Shown: positions 19,888 through 30,708, numbered from the stretch's first letter. The stretch is 64,000 bases of DNA from Vibrio sp. NTOU-M3 (GCF_040869035.1 NZ_CP162100.1:2728001-2792000); one strand, 5' to 3'. A program made the numbers and translations. The notes: generated from the sequence alone by a model not told the origin.

Positions 19888-21159
19888 TTGGATGAAATAT
19901 CAACGGGTATCTTATTTGCGCTACTCGCGTGTCTGATTGTAATTTCAGGATATTTTTCAGGCTCAGAAACAGGGATGATGGCTCTGAACCGCTACCGCTT
20001 AAAACACCTTGCCAATACTGGTCATAAAGGTGCAAAGCGAGTTGAAAAGCTGCTAGATCGCCCCGATCGTCTTATCGGCCTTATTCTTATCGGTAACAAC
20101 CTAGTCAATATTTTAGCTTCTGCCATTGCCACCATTTTAGGCATGCGTCTGTACGGCGACCTTGGTGTTGCAATCGCCACTGGTGCCCTCACACTTGTGG
20201 TACTGGTTTTTGCAGAAGTCACCCCAAAAACATTAGCAGCGCTTTACCCTGAGCGAGTGTCATACGCCAGTAGTATTGTCCTAACTGTATTAATGAAGCT
20301 GTTATCTCCTCTGGTTATTTTCGTTAACTTTATTACCAACGGTTTTATTCGATTACTGGGAATCAAAGCGAAACATGGTGATGATGATCACCTCAGCTCA
20401 GAAGAACTCCGCACCGTGGTGAACGAAGCCGGTAGCCTAATCCCAACGCGCCACCAAGATATGTTAATTTCAATCCTTGACTTGGAACACGTGACAGTCA
20501 ACGACATCATGATCCCAAGGAATGAAATTACTGGTATCGACATCAATGATGATTGGAAGTCGATTGTGCGCCAGCTGACACACTCTCCACACGGGCGTGT
20601 TGTTCTTTACCGAGATCAAATTGACGAAGTTGTTGGAATGCTTCGTTTGCGTGAAGCATCGCGCTTAATGCTGGAAAAGAATGAATTCAACAAAGAAACG
20701 CTGCTTCGTGCCGCTGATGAAGTCTACTTTATTCCTGAAGGCACACCTTTAAATGTTCAACTGCTTAAGTTTCAGCGAAATAAAGAGCGAATAGGCCTTA
20801 TTGTTGATGAGTATGGCGACATCATTGGTTTAATTACACTTGAAGATATCTTAGAGGAAATCGTTGGCGAGTTTACGACCTCCATTGCCCCTAGCTTGTC
20901 GGATGAAATTACACCACAAAGCGATGGCAGCTTCCTGATCGAGGGCAGTGCAAATATTCGCGACATTAACAAAGGATTAAAATGGGATTTGCCTACTGAT
21001 GGTCCTAGAACATTGAATGGCTTGATCCTTGAACATTTAGAAGATATCCCAGAAAGTCATCTGAGTGTTCAAGTCGCGGGACATCCAATGGAAATTGTCG
21101 AACTAGAAGAAAACCGAATCAAACTGGTTAAGGTGTTTCCATTATCCAATAAGAATTAA
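19888..21159 (+). CDS. corB: CorB (YfjD), CNNM/DUF21-CBS transport protein
   Basis: Inner-membrane protein linked to magnesium/cobalt export, 423 aa. A DUF21 (CNNM) membrane domain (about 1-150, with SGSETGMMALNRYRLKHLA and IGNNLVNILASAIATI), a CBS pair (about 205-330, MIPRNEITGIDIND and VDEYGDIIGLITLEDILEEI) and a C-terminal CorC_HlyC domain. There is no ATG in frame near the N terminus; translation most likely starts at TTG 19888 with AAAGGA about 12 nt upstream. Follows ypjD by 113 bp. Confidence 0.92.
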   Translation: MDEISTGILFALLACLIVISGYFSGSETGMMALNRYRLKHLANTGHKGAKRVEKLLDRPDRLIGLILIGNNLVNILASAIATILGMRLYGDLGVAIATGALTLVVLVFAEVTPKTLAALYPERVSYASSIVLTVLMKLLSPLVIFVNFITNGFIRLLGIKAKHGDDDHLSSEELRTVVNEAGSLIPTRHQDMLISILDLEHVTVNDIMIPRNEITGIDINDDWKSIVRQLTHSPHGRVVLYRDQIDEVVGMLRLREASRLMLEKNEFNKETLLRAADEVYFIPEGTPLNVQLLKFQRNKERIGLIVDEYGDIIGLITLEDILEEIVGEFTTSIAPSLSDEITPQSDGSFLIEGSANIRDINKGLKWDLPTDGPRTLNGLILEHLEDIPESHLSVQVAGHPMEIVELEENRIKLVKVFPLSNKN

Positions 21160-21160
21160 A

Positions 21161-21189
21161 AAAAGCCTTGGTAAAACCAAGGCTTTTTC
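21161..21189. terminator. Bidirectional terminator between corB and rpoS
   Basis: Stem AGCCTTGG/CCAAGGCT with loop TAAAA, preceded by A-run and followed by T-run; serves corB (plus) and rpoS (minus). Confidence 0.92.
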
Positions 21190-21208
21190 TTTAGTGAACT
21201 TTACGGAT

Positions 21209-22198
21209 CTAGTCATCTTCAATACTAAACAAGTTTTCCATACTTAGGCCTTGCTTGATCAAGATCTCACGTAACCTTCTAAGTCCTTCAACTTGGATTT
21301 GACGAACGCGCTCACGCGTCAGGTTGATCTCTCGACCCACTTCTTCAAGTGTCGATGGCTCATAGCCTAACAATCCAAAACGACGAGCTAACACCTCTTT
21401 CTGCTTAGGATTGAGTTCATCTAACCAATGAATCAATGAGTCTTTAATATCATCATCTTGCGTCGATACTTCTGGATCAGAATATTTCGCATCAGGAATG
21501 ATATCCAGCAACGCTTTTTCACCATCACCACCAATCGGTGTATCAACGGAGCTGATACGCTCATTCAGGCGCAGCATCTTACTGACATCATCAACGGGTT
21601 TATCTAATTGATTGGCGATTTCTTCTGCCGTCGGTTCATGATCGAGCTTTTGAGATAATTCACGTGCCGTACGCAAATAAATATTGAGCTCTTTTACAAC
21701 ATGAATTGGCAAGCGGATGGTGCGAGTCTGATTCATCAAAGCACGCTCTATTGTTTGACGAATCCACCACGTGGCATACGTAGAGAAACGGAAACCGCGC
21801 TCAGGGTCAAACTTCTCAACCGCACGAATCAAACCTAAGTTGCCTTCTTCGATTAAATCAAGCAGTGCAAGGCCACGATTGCTATAACGGCGTGATATTT
21901 TAACAACCAGACGTAAGTTACTCTCAATCATTCTTTTACGCGCAGCTTCATCACCACGCAACGCGCGGCGTGCATAAAGCACTTCTTCTTCAGCTGTTAA
22001 TAAAGGAGAAAAACCGATTTCACCGAGGTAGAGTTGAGTGGCATCCAAGCTTTTTGCGGAAACCTCGAACTCTTCTTTGTTTGTAGATGTTTGAACACTT
22101 TCTTCAACAGACGATCCGTTACCGGCAGAAAACGATTCCATTGTTTGCTGATCGATATCGAACTCTTCGACTTTAGTTGCTGTATTGCTGATACTCAT
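21209..22198 (-). CDS. rpoS: RNA polymerase sigma factor RpoS
   Basis: Stationary-phase/general-stress sigma factor, 329 aa. Region 1.2 ([20 protein letters not shown]), region 2 ([19 protein letters not shown] and [16 protein letters not shown]), region 3, and region 4 with the helix-turn-helix [20 protein letters not shown]. Lies behind nlpD, as in all gammaproteobacteria, where the main rpoS promoter is inside nlpD. Last gene of the ftsB-to-rpoS run, closed by the shared terminator. Confidence 0.98.
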   Translation of the reverse strand: MSISNTATKVEEFDIDQQTMESFSAGNGSSVEESVQTSTNKEEFEVSAKSLDATQLYLGEIGFSPLLTAEEEVLYARRALRGDEAARKRMIESNLRLVVKISRRYSNRGLALLDLIEEGNLGLIRAVEKFDPERGFRFSTYATWWIRQTIERALMNQTRTIRLPIHVVKELNIYLRTARELSQKLDHEPTAEEIANQLDKPVDDVSKMLRLNERISSVDTPIGGDGEKALLDIIPDAKYSDPEVSTQDDDIKDSLIHWLDELNPKQKEVLARRFGLLGYEPSTLEEVGREINLTRERVRQIQVEGLRRLREILIKQGLSMENLFSIEDD

Positions 22199-22273
22199 AG
22201 CGCCTCCCCCTGGCGAGCTAGCAAGACATTACTACTCTTTAATGTCGCTATATTACTCTTAACAAGTAAATTG

Positions 22274-23194
22274 TTACGGTAAGTAGCGTTTTGGATTCAC
22301 CGACTTACCCTGATAGCGAATTTCAAAGTGTAAGCGAACACTATTGGAGCCTGAACTACCCATGGTCGCAATTTTTTGGCCTGCTTTTACACTCTGTCCT
22401 TCGTGTACGAGCAACCGATCATTATGCGCATATGCACTGAGGTAATTGTCGTTATGTTTTATTATGACAAGGTTACCATAACCACGCAGTGCGTTACCCG
22501 AATAAACAACGGTGCCACCTGCTGTTGAGACTATTGACTGACCTCGCTGTCCTGCGATGTCGATGCCTTTATTCCCTTGGTCTCCAGCAGAAAAGTTTTT
22601 GATCACTCTCCCTTTTGTTGGCCACAACCATTTGGAAACTTTATTATTATTTGGTTTTGAAGTACCGACTGTTTTGTTAACATTTTGTTTACCAGTAGCC
22701 TCAACATACTCCTTTGGTTTCGATTGATCAACCTTCTTCGGTGGATCTTTCTTCACCACTTTTTGGTTATTTTTCGAACTCGATGCTGTAACCTTTTGAT
22801 TTGAGCTTTTACTCGGTTTGGTCACGGTTGTCGCGGCAACAGCAGTGGTTGTCGACGCTACAGCCCCTGTTGCTGGCCCAGCCCCTGTTCCACCGTATGC
22901 AGGCGGCTTATAGGCAGGACGCCATAACCTTAATTTTTGTCCTGGATAAATGGTATAAGGTGGCTGCAACTTATTGTAACGAATGATCTCTTTTACATCT
23001 TTATCTGTGACGTAAGCTATAAAGTATAGCGTATCGCCTTTTTCCACTTGGTAGAAACTACCTCGATAGCTACCACGAGGGATAGAGTCATAATCTTTCT
23101 TCAACCCAGAAACTGGCGCAGGGGAATGTGCAGCACAGCCAAGCAGAGTGCTACATAATGCGAATATAATGAGTGAATAAAGCTTTAAAGACAT
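22274..23194 (-). CDS. nlpD: NlpD, murein hydrolase activator lipoprotein
   Basis: Outer-membrane lipoprotein that activates the amidase AmiC at the division site. Signal peptide with lipobox LLGC (Cys20), LysM domain (about 48-92, YQVEKGDTLYFIAYVTDKD), a Lys/Thr/Ser-rich linker, then a LytM/M23 domain (about 195-306). The peptidase zinc site is degenerate: the usual HxxxD has become KGIDIAG and the HxH became RLHFEI, so it should be an activator, not a hydrolase, as known for NlpD. 306 aa, shorter than E. coli (379), the difference being in the linker. 3 bp after pcm. Confidence 0.95.
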   Translation of the reverse strand: MSLKLYSLIIFALCSTLLGCAAHSPAPVSGLKKDYDSIPRGSYRGSFYQVEKGDTLYFIAYVTDKDVKEIIRYNKLQPPYTIYPGQKLRLWRPAYKPPAYGGTGAGPATGAVASTTTAVAATTVTKPSKSSNQKVTASSSKNNQKVVKKDPPKKVDQSKPKEYVEATGKQNVNKTVGTSKPNNNKVSKWLWPTKGRVIKNFSAGDQGNKGIDIAGQRGQSIVSTAGGTVVYSGNALRGYGNLVIIKHNDNYLSAYAHNDRLLVHEGQSVKAGQKIATMGSSGSNSVRLHFEIRYQGKSVNPKRYLP

Positions 23195-23197
23195 AAT

Positions 23198-23824
23198 TTA
23201 AGCGAGATCACCTTCAATAAGGGGAACAAATCGTACCATTTCAATAAGTTCAGACTGATACTCACCTCCATGGCGAGTAATTTTCAGTAATTGTTGATCC
23301 TCGGTCCCTACAGGAATCACCATCACACCACCTTCACTTAGCTGCTCAAGAAGCGCAGAAGGAACTTTGTTAGCGGCCGCTGTCACGATAATCGCATCAA
23401 AAGGCGCTTTCCCTTGCCAACCTTGCCAGCCATCACCATGCTTTGTCGAAACATTATAAATATCCAATTGCTTAAGACGACGCTTCGCCTCCCATTGCAA
23501 TGATTTAATACGTTCCAGTGAATACACATGTTCAACCAGTTGCGATAAGACCGCAGTCTGGTACCCCGAACCCGTGCCGACTTCTAGGACTTTACTCTTT
23601 CGTGTAAGTTCCAGATTTTCTGTCATTTTTGCTACGATGTACGGTTGTGAGATCGTCTGCCCAAGTCCAATAGGCAACGCGTTGTTGTCATACGCTTGAT
23701 GACGCATCGCTTGAGAAACGAAAAACTCACGAGGAAGTGCATAAATCGCGTTCAGCACTTCTTGATCTTTGATGCCACTAGCGACAAGAAACTCTATTAA
23801 TTTGTCGGCATGTGGTTTTGTCAT
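23198..23824 (-). CDS. pcm: Protein-L-isoaspartate O-methyltransferase
   Basis: Repair enzyme that methylates isoaspartyl residues of aged proteins with S-adenosylmethionine. 208 aa; the SAM motif [15 protein letters not shown], the post-I region [15 protein letters not shown] and the substrate loop [14 protein letters not shown] are all present. One base separates it from surE, the usual surE-pcm-nlpD-rpoS order of stationary-phase genes. Confidence 0.97.
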   Translation of the reverse strand: MTKPHADKLIEFLVASGIKDQEVLNAIYALPREFFVSQAMRHQAYDNNALPIGLGQTISQPYIVAKMTENLELTRKSKVLEVGTGSGYQTAVLSQLVEHVYSLERIKSLQWEAKRRLKQLDIYNVSTKHGDGWQGWQGKAPFDAIIVTAAANKVPSALLEQLSEGGVMVIPVGTEDQQLLKITRHGGEYQSELIEMVRFVPLIEGDLA

Positions 23825-23825
23825 C

Positions 23826-24584
23826 TTATTTATCCTTCAACCAGTTATCCATACTTCTTAGCGACTCATGTGCGGTTAGATCGACTTGCAGTGGCGTAAC
23901 CGACACCGAGCCCCTTTCTACTGCATAGAAGTCTGTCCCTTCTCCCGCATCTTGTTCCTTGCCGGGAGGTCCCAACCAATAAATATCATGGCCTCTGGGA
24001 TCTTGCTGCTTAATCATTTCTTCCGCGTGATGTCGAGCACCCAATCGAGTAACACTTGTCTCCATAAGCGCCTCTTCGGGTAAATCAGGGATATTTATAT
24101 TCAAAAGTCGATTGGTTGGGATTGGATTACGCAAGTGCTGGAGCACGATCTCTTTTGCAACCGTCGCAGCCGTTGCAAAATGCTTCTTACCCACCAATGA
24201 AAAAGCGATCGATTGTACACCGAGAAAATGCCCTTCCATTGCCGCTGCAACCGTTCCAGAGTAGAGCACATCGTCGCCTAGGTTTGCACCGTGATTAATT
24301 CCCGATAGCACTAGGTTCGGTAAATCATCTTTTAGCAGTTCATTTAAAGCGAAATGGACACAATCGGTTGGTGTTCCTTGAACCGAATAAACATTGGGTT
24401 CTATCTCACTAACACGCAGAGGCTGTTCTAGCGTGAGAGAGTTTGAAGCCCCGGAGCGATTTCGATCCGGAGCCACAATTACCACTTCAGCAATGGATTC
24501 TAGCTCTTTTGCTAATGTTCGAATCCCTTCCGCATACACACCGTCATCATTACTGATTAAGATCTTTAAAGAGCGTCCATTCAT
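23826..24584 (-). CDS. surE: SurE, 5'/3'-nucleotidase
   Basis: Metal-dependent nucleoside-monophosphate phosphatase with exopolyphosphatase activity, used in stationary-phase survival. 252 aa; metal site [14 protein letters not shown] (the Asp-Asp pair), [15 protein letters not shown] and [20 protein letters not shown] as in the family. Directly after truD (1 bp). Confidence 0.97.
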   Translation of the reverse strand: MNGRSLKILISNDDGVYAEGIRTLAKELESIAEVVIVAPDRNRSGASNSLTLEQPLRVSEIEPNVYSVQGTPTDCVHFALNELLKDDLPNLVLSGINHGANLGDDVLYSGTVAAAMEGHFLGVQSIAFSLVGKKHFATAATVAKEIVLQHLRNPIPTNRLLNINIPDLPEEALMETSVTRLGARHHAEEMIKQQDPRGHDIYWLGPPGKEQDAGEGTDFYAVERGSVSVTPLQVDLTAHESLRSMDNWLKDK

Positions 24585-24585
24585 A

Positions 24586-25629
24586 TTAGTATTCGCGTTC
24601 TACTACAATTTCTTCCATTAATTCACGTACGATCGCTGTCGCAAAGTTTCCAGAAGTTAATGAAAATGACAAGGTGATGTTTTGGCCATCAACCGTCCAG
24701 TTCAAATCCTTCGGATAGAGAGCAATCGCTCTACGTTCATGACGCATCCGGTTACCACGGATCAAAGCCATTAGATCCGGTTCTGCATCCAAGTGAGGCT
24801 GCTCTAATGTTAATGCCTCCCCTTGTGTAGGTAGGGCATTATCCCCCGCCAGTGCTGCGGTAATCTGAAGCTCACCATTACCCAATTTAGCATTAAAATC
24901 AGACAAACTTTCTTGAGTTACATTGAGCACCTCACCATTGTTCAACGCAATATCACCTTCGATAAAATGGTTGAAATCACCTTGCTCAATACGTGCAGAA
25001 ACAATGTGGTTAAAAATCCAAGAGCGAGCGGCAGACAAATATAAGCTACGTTTGTTTTGGTTACGGGTACGAACATTCTCCCGCCCCCAACGCCTTGCTT
25101 CCTCGACATTATTACCATCTCGGCCAAAACGTTGATTACCAAAATAGTTCGGAACACCTTTTTGGCTAATCGTCTCTAGTCGGCTAAGCACATCATCAAC
25201 ATCGGTAACTTCAGACAATGTCACTTCAAACTGGTTACCCCATAAATCACCTGGACGCAGTTTTTTATTGTGTCTGGTTGTCTGTAAGATCTCGATAGAA
25301 GGATAGCTTGCAAGAAACTGAGTAAAATCTGGTGTTTCTCCCTTAGGAAGATGAACACTCAGCCACTGCTCAGTTACAGCATGGCGATCCTTAAGCCCAG
25401 CCCAACTGACATCTTTTGACTTTACACCACATGCTTTTGCTAATTCATTGGCGACAAAGCTGGTATTTTCACCGATTTTACGAATGCGAACCATCAAGTG
25501 CTCGCCTTGACCTTCTAGTTCATAACCTAATATTTCATTCACTTTAAAATGTTCAGGCTGAGCTTTTAGCTTGCCTTGAGCAACGGGCTTACTGTTCAAA
25601 TAAGCCAATGAAGACAACATGTCTGACAT
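24586..25629 (-). CDS. truD: tRNA pseudouridine(13) synthase TruD
   Basis: Modifies U13 of tRNA-Glu. The frame extends to 25695 inside ispF, but ATG 25629 ([15 protein letters not shown], 347 aa, E. coli 349) lies 16 bp after the ispF stop and fits the family. The catalytic Asp is in [14 protein letters not shown]; other motifs are [14 protein letters not shown] and [14 protein letters not shown]. Part of the ispD-ispF-truD-surE-pcm operon. Confidence 0.96.
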   Translation of the reverse strand: MSDMLSSLAYLNSKPVAQGKLKAQPEHFKVNEILGYELEGQGEHLMVRIRKIGENTSFVANELAKACGVKSKDVSWAGLKDRHAVTEQWLSVHLPKGETPDFTQFLASYPSIEILQTTRHNKKLRPGDLWGNQFEVTLSEVTDVDDVLSRLETISQKGVPNYFGNQRFGRDGNNVEEARRWGRENVRTRNQNKRSLYLSAARSWIFNHIVSARIEQGDFNHFIEGDIALNNGEVLNVTQESLSDFNAKLGNGELQITAALAGDNALPTQGEALTLEQPHLDAEPDLMALIRGNRMRHERRAIALYPKDLNWTVDGQNITLSFSLTSGNFATAIVRELMEEIVVEREY

Positions 25630-25645
25630 AATGTTCTCAATATAA

Positions 25646-26134
25646 TTAAACGGTAGTTTGGCGCTTTTGCAGCAAGACAACGGCTTCCGAAGCAATGCCT
25701 TCTTTACGGCCTGTAAACCCTAAACGTTCCGTGGTTGTCGCTTTGACGTTCACATTCGATAAATCTGTCTCTAGATCATCAGCTATAGCCTGACACATAG
25801 CTTCAATGTGCGGTGCCATTTTCGGAGCCTGAGCCATAATCGTTACATCGGCATTCCCGAGTACATAACCTTGCTCTTTAACGCGGCGATAAACATCACG
25901 TAATAAATCTCGGCTATTCGCGCCTTTCCACTCATCATCAGTATCTGGGAAATGACGTCCAATATCGCCCGCCGCAATCGCACCAAGCAGCGCGTCACAC
26001 AATGCATGCAGAGCAACATCACCATCGGAGTGAGCAATTAACCCTTGTTCATATGGAACAGCAACACCACCGATGATCACTGGGCCTTCGCCACCAAATT
26101 TATGGACATCAAAGCCATGGCCTATTCGTATCAT
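25646..26134 (-). CDS. ispF: 2-C-methyl-D-erythritol 2,4-cyclodiphosphate synthase
   Basis: Trimeric zinc enzyme of the non-mevalonate isoprenoid pathway. Zinc ligands D9 and H11 (GFDVHKFG) and the His in [20 protein letters not shown]; also [10 protein letters not shown]. 162 aa, usual size. Its ATG overlaps the ispD stop by 4 bp, so translation is coupled. Confidence 0.97.
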   Translation of the reverse strand: MIRIGHGFDVHKFGGEGPVIIGGVAVPYEQGLIAHSDGDVALHALCDALLGAIAAGDIGRHFPDTDDEWKGANSRDLLRDVYRRVKEQGYVLGNADVTIMAQAPKMAPHIEAMCQAIADDLETDLSNVNVKATTTERLGFTGRKEGIASEAVVLLQKRQTTV

Positions 26135-26841
26135 GAGGATTCCTTATTTCTCTTAAGATAGAACTCTGCTAACGCTAAATCTTCAGGCTGAGTTATTTTT
26201 ATATTGTCGGAGTCACCTTGAACAAGTGCGGGTGATTTCCCTGTCCACTCGATAGCAGAAGCTTCATCAGTAATAACCGCTCCTGCATTCAATGCGCTCT
26301 CAAGTGCCTGCGTTAGTAGTTCTGCTCTAAACATTTGTGGAGTGAGTGCATGCCACAGCGCTTCCCGATCAACCGTGTGATCAATATTCTTATTGCCATC
26401 AGCCCGCTTCATCGTATCTCTTACCGGGGACGCTAAAATACCGCCGACAGGATGAGCTTGAGAGACGTCAATCAATGTATTTAAATCTTTGTGTTTTACG
26501 CATGGTCTGGCAGCATCATGCACCATCACCCATTGCGCTAAACGATTCTGCTTTATGTATTGTAATGCAGAAAGAACGGAGTCAGCGCGCTCTTTCCCAC
26601 CGGAAACACGAATGACGTCAGGATCTGTCGCTAAAGGAAGTTCAGCAAAATATGGGTCACCATCTGTCACAGCAACCACCACCTTTTCAATCCTAGGATG
26701 AGCAAGTAAGCGGCGCACTGTATGCTCTAAGATTGTCATCCCATCAATCATTAAATATTGCTTGGGACGATCTGCCTTCATACGGCTACCGACACCAGCA
26801 GCAGGAACGACGGCATAAAGAGAAGAAGCAGGTTGCATCAT
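26131..26841 (-). CDS. ispD: 2-C-methyl-D-erythritol 4-phosphate cytidylyltransferase
   Basis: Transfers CMP to methylerythritol phosphate in isoprenoid synthesis. 236 aa with nucleotide-binding [20 protein letters not shown], the middle HDAARPC and the C-terminal TDEASAIEW and [11 protein letters not shown]. Follows ftsB without a gap (stop and start adjacent), the universal ftsB-ispD-ispF order. Confidence 0.97.
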   Translation of the reverse strand: MMQPASSLYAVVPAAGVGSRMKADRPKQYLMIDGMTILEHTVRRLLAHPRIEKVVVAVTDGDPYFAELPLATDPDVIRVSGGKERADSVLSALQYIKQNRLAQWVMVHDAARPCVKHKDLNTLIDVSQAHPVGGILASPVRDTMKRADGNKNIDHTVDREALWHALTPQMFRAELLTQALESALNAGAVITDEASAIEWTGKSPALVQGDSDNIKITQPEDLALAEFYLKRNKESS

Positions 26842-27123
26842 TTATTTTGCATCCTCATCAATGAGGCGATAGAAAGTTTCCCCTTCTTTAACCATTCCAA
26901 GTTCATGACGAGCACGCTCCTCAATGGCATCTAGCCCCTGACGTAAATCATCAATTTCTGCAAACATCTTATCATTACGCTCTTTGAGGTTGGTATTCAC
27001 CTGATTTTGAACCTCAGTATCGGTGGTGACGGCTTGGAAGTCAGAGATACCATTTTTTCCGAGCCACAATGTGTATTGTAGCCAACCGAGAAGTAACAAT
27101 AAGGTCAAGGCAAACAGTCGCAT
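26842..27123 (-). CDS. ftsB: Cell division protein FtsB
   Basis: Short bitopic divisome protein acting with FtsL and FtsQ. From ATG 27123 ([20 protein letters not shown]) it is 93 aa; an upstream in-frame start at 27168 would put 15 extra residues before the helix and is unlikely. One membrane helix (3-20) then a periplasmic coiled coil (about 35-70) with [19 protein letters not shown]. The 5' leader contains the long hairpin at 27150-27206. Confidence 0.94.
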   Translation of the reverse strand: MRLFALTLLLLLGWLQYTLWLGKNGISDFQAVTTDTEVQNQVNTNLKERNDKMFAEIDDLRQGLDAIEERARHELGMVKEGETFYRLIDEDAK

Positions 27124-27149
27124 AATATTTATTAGAAGAGGAATAAAGC

Positions 27150-27206
27150 AAGACCACATATATACCACATCGCAGCTTTTCAGGCGAGGTAGAGATATGT
27201 GGTCTT
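27150..27206. other. Long inverted repeat in the ftsB 5' region
   Basis: Twelve-base arms AAGACCACATAT/ATATGTGGTCTT enclose a second stem TACC/GGTA and a third TCGC/GCGA with a 10-nt apical loop, separated by small bulges. It lies 27 bp upstream of the ftsB start and has no T-run, so it is not a standard terminator. It could be a 5'-UTR structure or a protein-binding palindrome. Confidence 0.7.
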
Positions 27207-27250
27207 ATAAAGTTCTGACAGGATATAAGAATTAACCTGCTTTTAAACAA

Positions 27251-27283
27251 AAAAAGTCACTGGACAATCTCATTGCCAGTGAC
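27251..27283 (-). terminator. Terminator of uppP
   Basis: Minus-strand stem GTCACTGG/CCAGTGAC with an inner CAAT/ATTG pair, followed by seven T; 29 bp after the uppP stop. Confidence 0.88.
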
Positions 27284-27311
27284 TCATTCATCCTAAATTA
27301 GGCTTGTTGTG

Positions 27312-28115
27312 TTAGCTCAGCGCAAGGTAAGCAAAAAGACCGACACCTAGAATTAGGCGATAAATAACAAATGGCGTCATACCCATTCTAGAAATCATCT
27401 TCAAGAAGAAGTGAATACAAAGGTATGCGCTGACAAAAGAGGTCAGAATGCCCGTCATCAAAAAGCCAAAATGGATCGGTTCACCACTTGTCACAAGCTC
27501 TAGACCAAGATAGCCACCAGCAAGCAAGATAATAGGAATTGACATAAGGAACGAGAAACGTGCAGCTGCTTCACGAGTAAAGCCTAGGTATAGCGCTGCT
27601 GTAATCGTTGCACCAGAGCGGGATGTACCTGGGATTATCGCAGCAGCTTGAGCCAAGCCAATGAATAACGCTTTTTTCCAGTCGGCCTGATATTCATCAT
27701 CCGCCAACTTAGAGTGTTTATCGACGTACCAAAGCAACAGACCAAAAACAATCGTGGTCACCGCAATCACCCATGCACTACGCAAGTATAATTCGATGAA
27801 GTCTTTCATCACTAGGCCAAAGATACACGCAGGGATAGTAGCAATGATGATCATCCAAGCTAACTTGGCTTCTTTGCTGCGATCACCTTTAAAAATAGAG
27901 CCTAAAAATGCACTGAGAAGTGTTACCACCTCTTTGCGGAAATAAATCATGACTGCTGCTAACGTGCCCACATGCACAGCAACGTCAAATGCTAACCCCT
28001 GATCGGCCCAACCTAATATTGCTGATGGCAAGATCAGGTGTGCAGAACTAGAAATAGGTAAAAATTCAGTCAGGCCTTGGATTAAAGCCAGTATAAATGC
28101 TTCAAAATAACTCAT
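27312..28115 (-). CDS. uppP: Undecaprenyl-diphosphatase UppP (BacA)
   Basis: Inner-membrane phosphatase that recycles the C55 lipid carrier for cell wall synthesis and gives low-level bacitracin resistance. 267 aa with about eight membrane helices; the signature loops are [17 protein letters not shown] near residue 15 and [19 protein letters not shown] near 165, both complete. 10 bp after folK on the same strand. Confidence 0.97.
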   Translation of the reverse strand: MSYFEAFILALIQGLTEFLPISSSAHLILPSAILGWADQGLAFDVAVHVGTLAAVMIYFRKEVVTLLSAFLGSIFKGDRSKEAKLAWMIIIATIPACIFGLVMKDFIELYLRSAWVIAVTTIVFGLLLWYVDKHSKLADDEYQADWKKALFIGLAQAAAIIPGTSRSGATITAALYLGFTREAAARFSFLMSIPIILLAGGYLGLELVTSGEPIHFGFLMTGILTSFVSAYLCIHFFLKMISRMGMTPFVIYRLILGVGLFAYLALS

Positions 28116-28125
28116 TACAAACTCA

Positions 28126-28620
28126 TTAAGCGTTAATATCGAACCAGAGTTCGACAGGGATTAGCGAATCCAATTGCTTTGTATTCTGCCAAATTTGTTG
28201 CACCGTACGTCCATCCTTAGGGATGATCCGTTCAGGACACAACTCATAAAGTGGTTGAATAACAAAGGGATATTTGTAGATATCGCTCCTGGGGATTTCC
28301 GGAGAATTTTCTGAAATCATGTCCCCAAACAAAATGATATCAAGATCAATGGTTCGAGGTTGAAACTTCTGAGCATTCTCTTCCCGTCCCCATGCGCGCT
28401 CTATTGTACGTAGGGCCTGTGAAAAATCTCTCAATTCCAAACGGGTTTTCATTTCTACGACAAGATTGTAAAACGCATCACTTTTGAAACCAACTGGCTC
28501 ACATTCATAAATGGTAGACAGTTTTAGCTCTTGACCTAGTTGACAAAGCTCTTTTAATGCAATTTCAACGTGCTTCTTTCGTTCAATATTCGACCCAACC
28601 CCAATATAGGTTGTGATCAT
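28126..28620 (-). CDS. folK: 6-hydroxymethyl-7,8-dihydropterin pyrophosphokinase FolK
   Basis: Folate-pathway kinase transferring pyrophosphate from ATP to the pterin. 164 aa; starts [15 protein letters not shown] and carries the signature [12 protein letters not shown] with the magnesium-binding Asp-x-Asp. Overlaps the folB stop by 4 bp (ATGA), hence coupled translation. Confidence 0.95.
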   Translation of the reverse strand: MITTYIGVGSNIERKKHVEIALKELCQLGQELKLSTIYECEPVGFKSDAFYNLVVEMKTRLELRDFSQALRTIERAWGREENAQKFQPRTIDLDIILFGDMISENSPEIPRSDIYKYPFVIQPLYELCPERIIPKDGRTVQQIWQNTKQLDSLIPVELWFDINA

Positions 28621-28970
28621 AATTGACCTCGTTCAATGATCACGCCAACGCCTTTCGCTTGTGGCACGGCTCCTGGTTTGGTCAATCGAATACGAATCCA
28701 AGGAACGGCAAATTGAGTCATGATCAATTGAGCAACTTCTTCAGCAACACGTTCAACCAGTAAAAAGCGACCACCTTCAATATGAGATAATATGGCTTGA
28801 CTTACTTGCGCATAGTCCAATGCATCTTGCACATCATCACTGTGACCAGCAGGACGATTGTCATGAGCCATTTCAATATCAAGCACCAGCTTTTGCTTAA
28901 TCTCTTGTTCCCAGTCATACACGCCAATTGTCGTGATCACTTCTAATTGGTCTATAAATACTTTATCCAT
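28617..28970 (-). CDS. folB: Dihydroneopterin aldolase FolB
   Basis: Makes 6-hydroxymethyl-dihydropterin, the substrate of FolK next to it. 117 aa; family motifs IGVYDWEQEIKQKLVLDIEM at the N terminus, DYAQVSQAI in the middle and the substrate-binding Glu in FLLVERVAEEVA. First gene of folB-folK(-uppP), divergent from plsY as in E. coli. Confidence 0.95.
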   Translation of the reverse strand: MDKVFIDQLEVITTIGVYDWEQEIKQKLVLDIEMAHDNRPAGHSDDVQDALDYAQVSQAILSHIEGGRFLLVERVAEEVAQLIMTQFAVPWIRIRLTKPGAVPQAKGVGVIIERGQL

Positions 28971-29183
28971 TGCTACTACTGCCCTTTCCTATACAGGTCG
29001 GATACCTAATTTAAGTAAAAAGTCGTACTATCTCTATAAGTAAACGATTTATTTCATCGTTTCATCCCTTACCTACCGAGGCTGAACGTATTCATGCATA
29101 TTGGTGGTTACTTGGGCATATAAGCACGGTATGATATCAATTACTTGCTTGACTAACATCTGTTTCACACGAGTAACGCTTCT

Positions 29184-29795
29184 ATGACGCCACTTGCACT
29201 TGTTATGATCATTTTTGCCTATCTTCTGGGCTCGATCTCCAGTGCAGTGTTGATCTGCCGTCTTTTGCGTTTACCCGACCCTCGTGGTGTCGGATCCAAT
29301 AACCCTGGAGCAACCAACGTATTGCGCATTGGGGGAAGAAAAGCCGCAGCCTCGGTTTTATTGTGCGATATGTTAAAAGGCACCATACCGGTTTGGAGTG
29401 GCTACTTTTTAAATATTGATGCCGTTGTACTGGGTGTTGTTGCTATCGCCGCCTGCCTTGGTCATATGTATCCCATCTTTTTTCACTTTAAAGGGGGAAA
29501 AGGCGTTGCAACTGCACTCGGTGCCATTGCTCCAATAGGCCTAGACTTAACTGCGGCGCTACTGCTGACATGGCTTATCGTCGCATTCACTTTTCGCTAT
29601 TCATCACTGGCCGCCATTGTAACTGTACTGCTAGCACCACTCTATACTTGGCTTATCAAACCTCAATATACCCTCCCTGTCGCCATGCTCTGTTGCTTAA
29701 TAGTGTTACGTCACCATCAAAATATTAAACGCTTAATTGATGGTACAGAGCCTAAAGTGGGTGAGAAAAAGAATGGATTAAATAAGGCCTCGTAA
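29184..29795 (+). CDS. plsY: Glycerol-3-phosphate acyltransferase PlsY
   Basis: Inner-membrane enzyme that acylates glycerol 3-phosphate from acyl phosphate, first step of phospholipid synthesis. 203 aa, five hydrophobic helices. The three family motifs are present: [36 protein letters not shown] and [15 protein letters not shown]. Stop codon lies inside the loop of the terminator at 29784-29809. Confidence 0.95.
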   Translation: MTPLALVMIIFAYLLGSISSAVLICRLLRLPDPRGVGSNNPGATNVLRIGGRKAAASVLLCDMLKGTIPVWSGYFLNIDAVVLGVVAIAACLGHMYPIFFHFKGGKGVATALGAIAPIGLDLTAALLLTWLIVAFTFRYSSLAAIVTVLLAPLYTWLIKPQYTLPVAMLCCLIVLRHHQNIKRLIDGTEPKVGEKKNGLNKAS

Positions 29796-29809
29796 ATGAG
29801 GCCTTGTTT
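29784..29809. terminator. Bidirectional terminator overlapping the plsY stop
   Basis: Stem AAGGCCTC/GAGGCCTT whose 6-nt loop holds the plsY stop codon; flanked by A/T. It separates plsY from the convergent hydrolase gene. Confidence 0.75.
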
Positions 29810-29812
29810 ATA

Positions 29813-30646
29813 TCAATTGGAATAAACCTTGCTCAGAAACTGAGTCAGCATATTGGTGACACAATCTACTTGTTCTAGGTTGGATATATGGCCCGCTTTA
29901 GGGATCTCTATTAGCTCAGAACCTGAAATGCAATCATGCATCAGATACGACTCCAACACCGGACGGGGAATATCTTCTTGTCCAACGGCAATGAGAACAG
30001 GCAAAGCCAGCTTTTCGACCTCTTCAATTAAATCCCGGCGACCAAAGACCATTCGTCCGATTCTCGCTACTTCCACAGCTTGCTCTCCTTTTAATTGAGC
30101 AAGGTGTTGACGAAAACCTTCAACTAATTGAGGGGAGTCTTGTTGCGCATTTCGTGCAAAAAATAGTGGCGTGACCGCATCAACAACAGGTTCAGGGACC
30201 AACTGAGCCGCAGAGATCGCTTCCAACATGGCAAAATATTTTTTATGAGTAACTTCAGGCTCTAAGCCAACAAATGTATCCATTAATACTAAGGCTTGAA
30301 CGCGAGCTGGCGCTTTTACCGCAACTTCACTGCCCCACATCCCTCCTACGGATAAGCCAACAATAGAAAATTGTTCGATGTCCAAGCTATCCATCAACGC
30401 GAGAATATGATCCGCGTAATCTTGTAATGAACGCGTTTGCGCCGGAGCAAAATCAGATTCACCATGAGCCCATAAATCCGGAACAATGCATCGGTAAAAC
30501 TGGCTTAATACCTCAACTTGGGGAGCCCACATTTTAGCGTCCCACAAATAACTGTGACCAAATACAATGACCGGGCCTTGGCCTACATCCTGATACGCCA
30601 TTTCACGACCATCGACGACAAATTTGTTCATACGACTGTTATCCAT
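29813..30646 (-). CDS. Alpha/beta-hydrolase
   Basis: Single-domain alpha/beta-hydrolase of 277 aa, probably cytosolic (no signal peptide). Nucleophile elbow GLSVGGMWG with Ser near residue 100, oxyanion region VIFGHSYLWDAKMW, a cap-region Asp in LMDTFVGLEP and the catalytic His in IPKAGHISNLEQ. Similar to BioH/RutD/esterase-type proteins; the substrate cannot be told from sequence. Start ATG 30646; ATG 30631 is also possible, neither with a strong ribosome-binding site. Stands alone between plsY and tsaD. Confidence 0.85.
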   Translation of the reverse strand: MDNSRMNKFVVDGREMAYQDVGQGPVIVFGHSYLWDAKMWAPQVEVLSQFYRCIVPDLWAHGESDFAPAQTRSLQDYADHILALMDSLDIEQFSIVGLSVGGMWGSEVAVKAPARVQALVLMDTFVGLEPEVTHKKYFAMLEAISAAQLVPEPVVDAVTPLFFARNAQQDSPQLVEGFRQHLAQLKGEQAVEVARIGRMVFGRRDLIEEVEKLALPVLIAVGQEDIPRPVLESYLMHDCISGSELIEIPKAGHISNLEQVDCVTNMLTQFLSKVYSN

Positions 30647-30708
30647 AATCCAGTTTTATAAAATGAAACCATACCATTTATCACTCTTCTGGCAACTCTG
30701 AACAGCGA

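Noticed and set aside
22274..23194. NlpD as an active M23 peptidase
   Set aside because: The zinc-binding residues are replaced (KGID, RLHFE), so it is an activator-type LytM protein.
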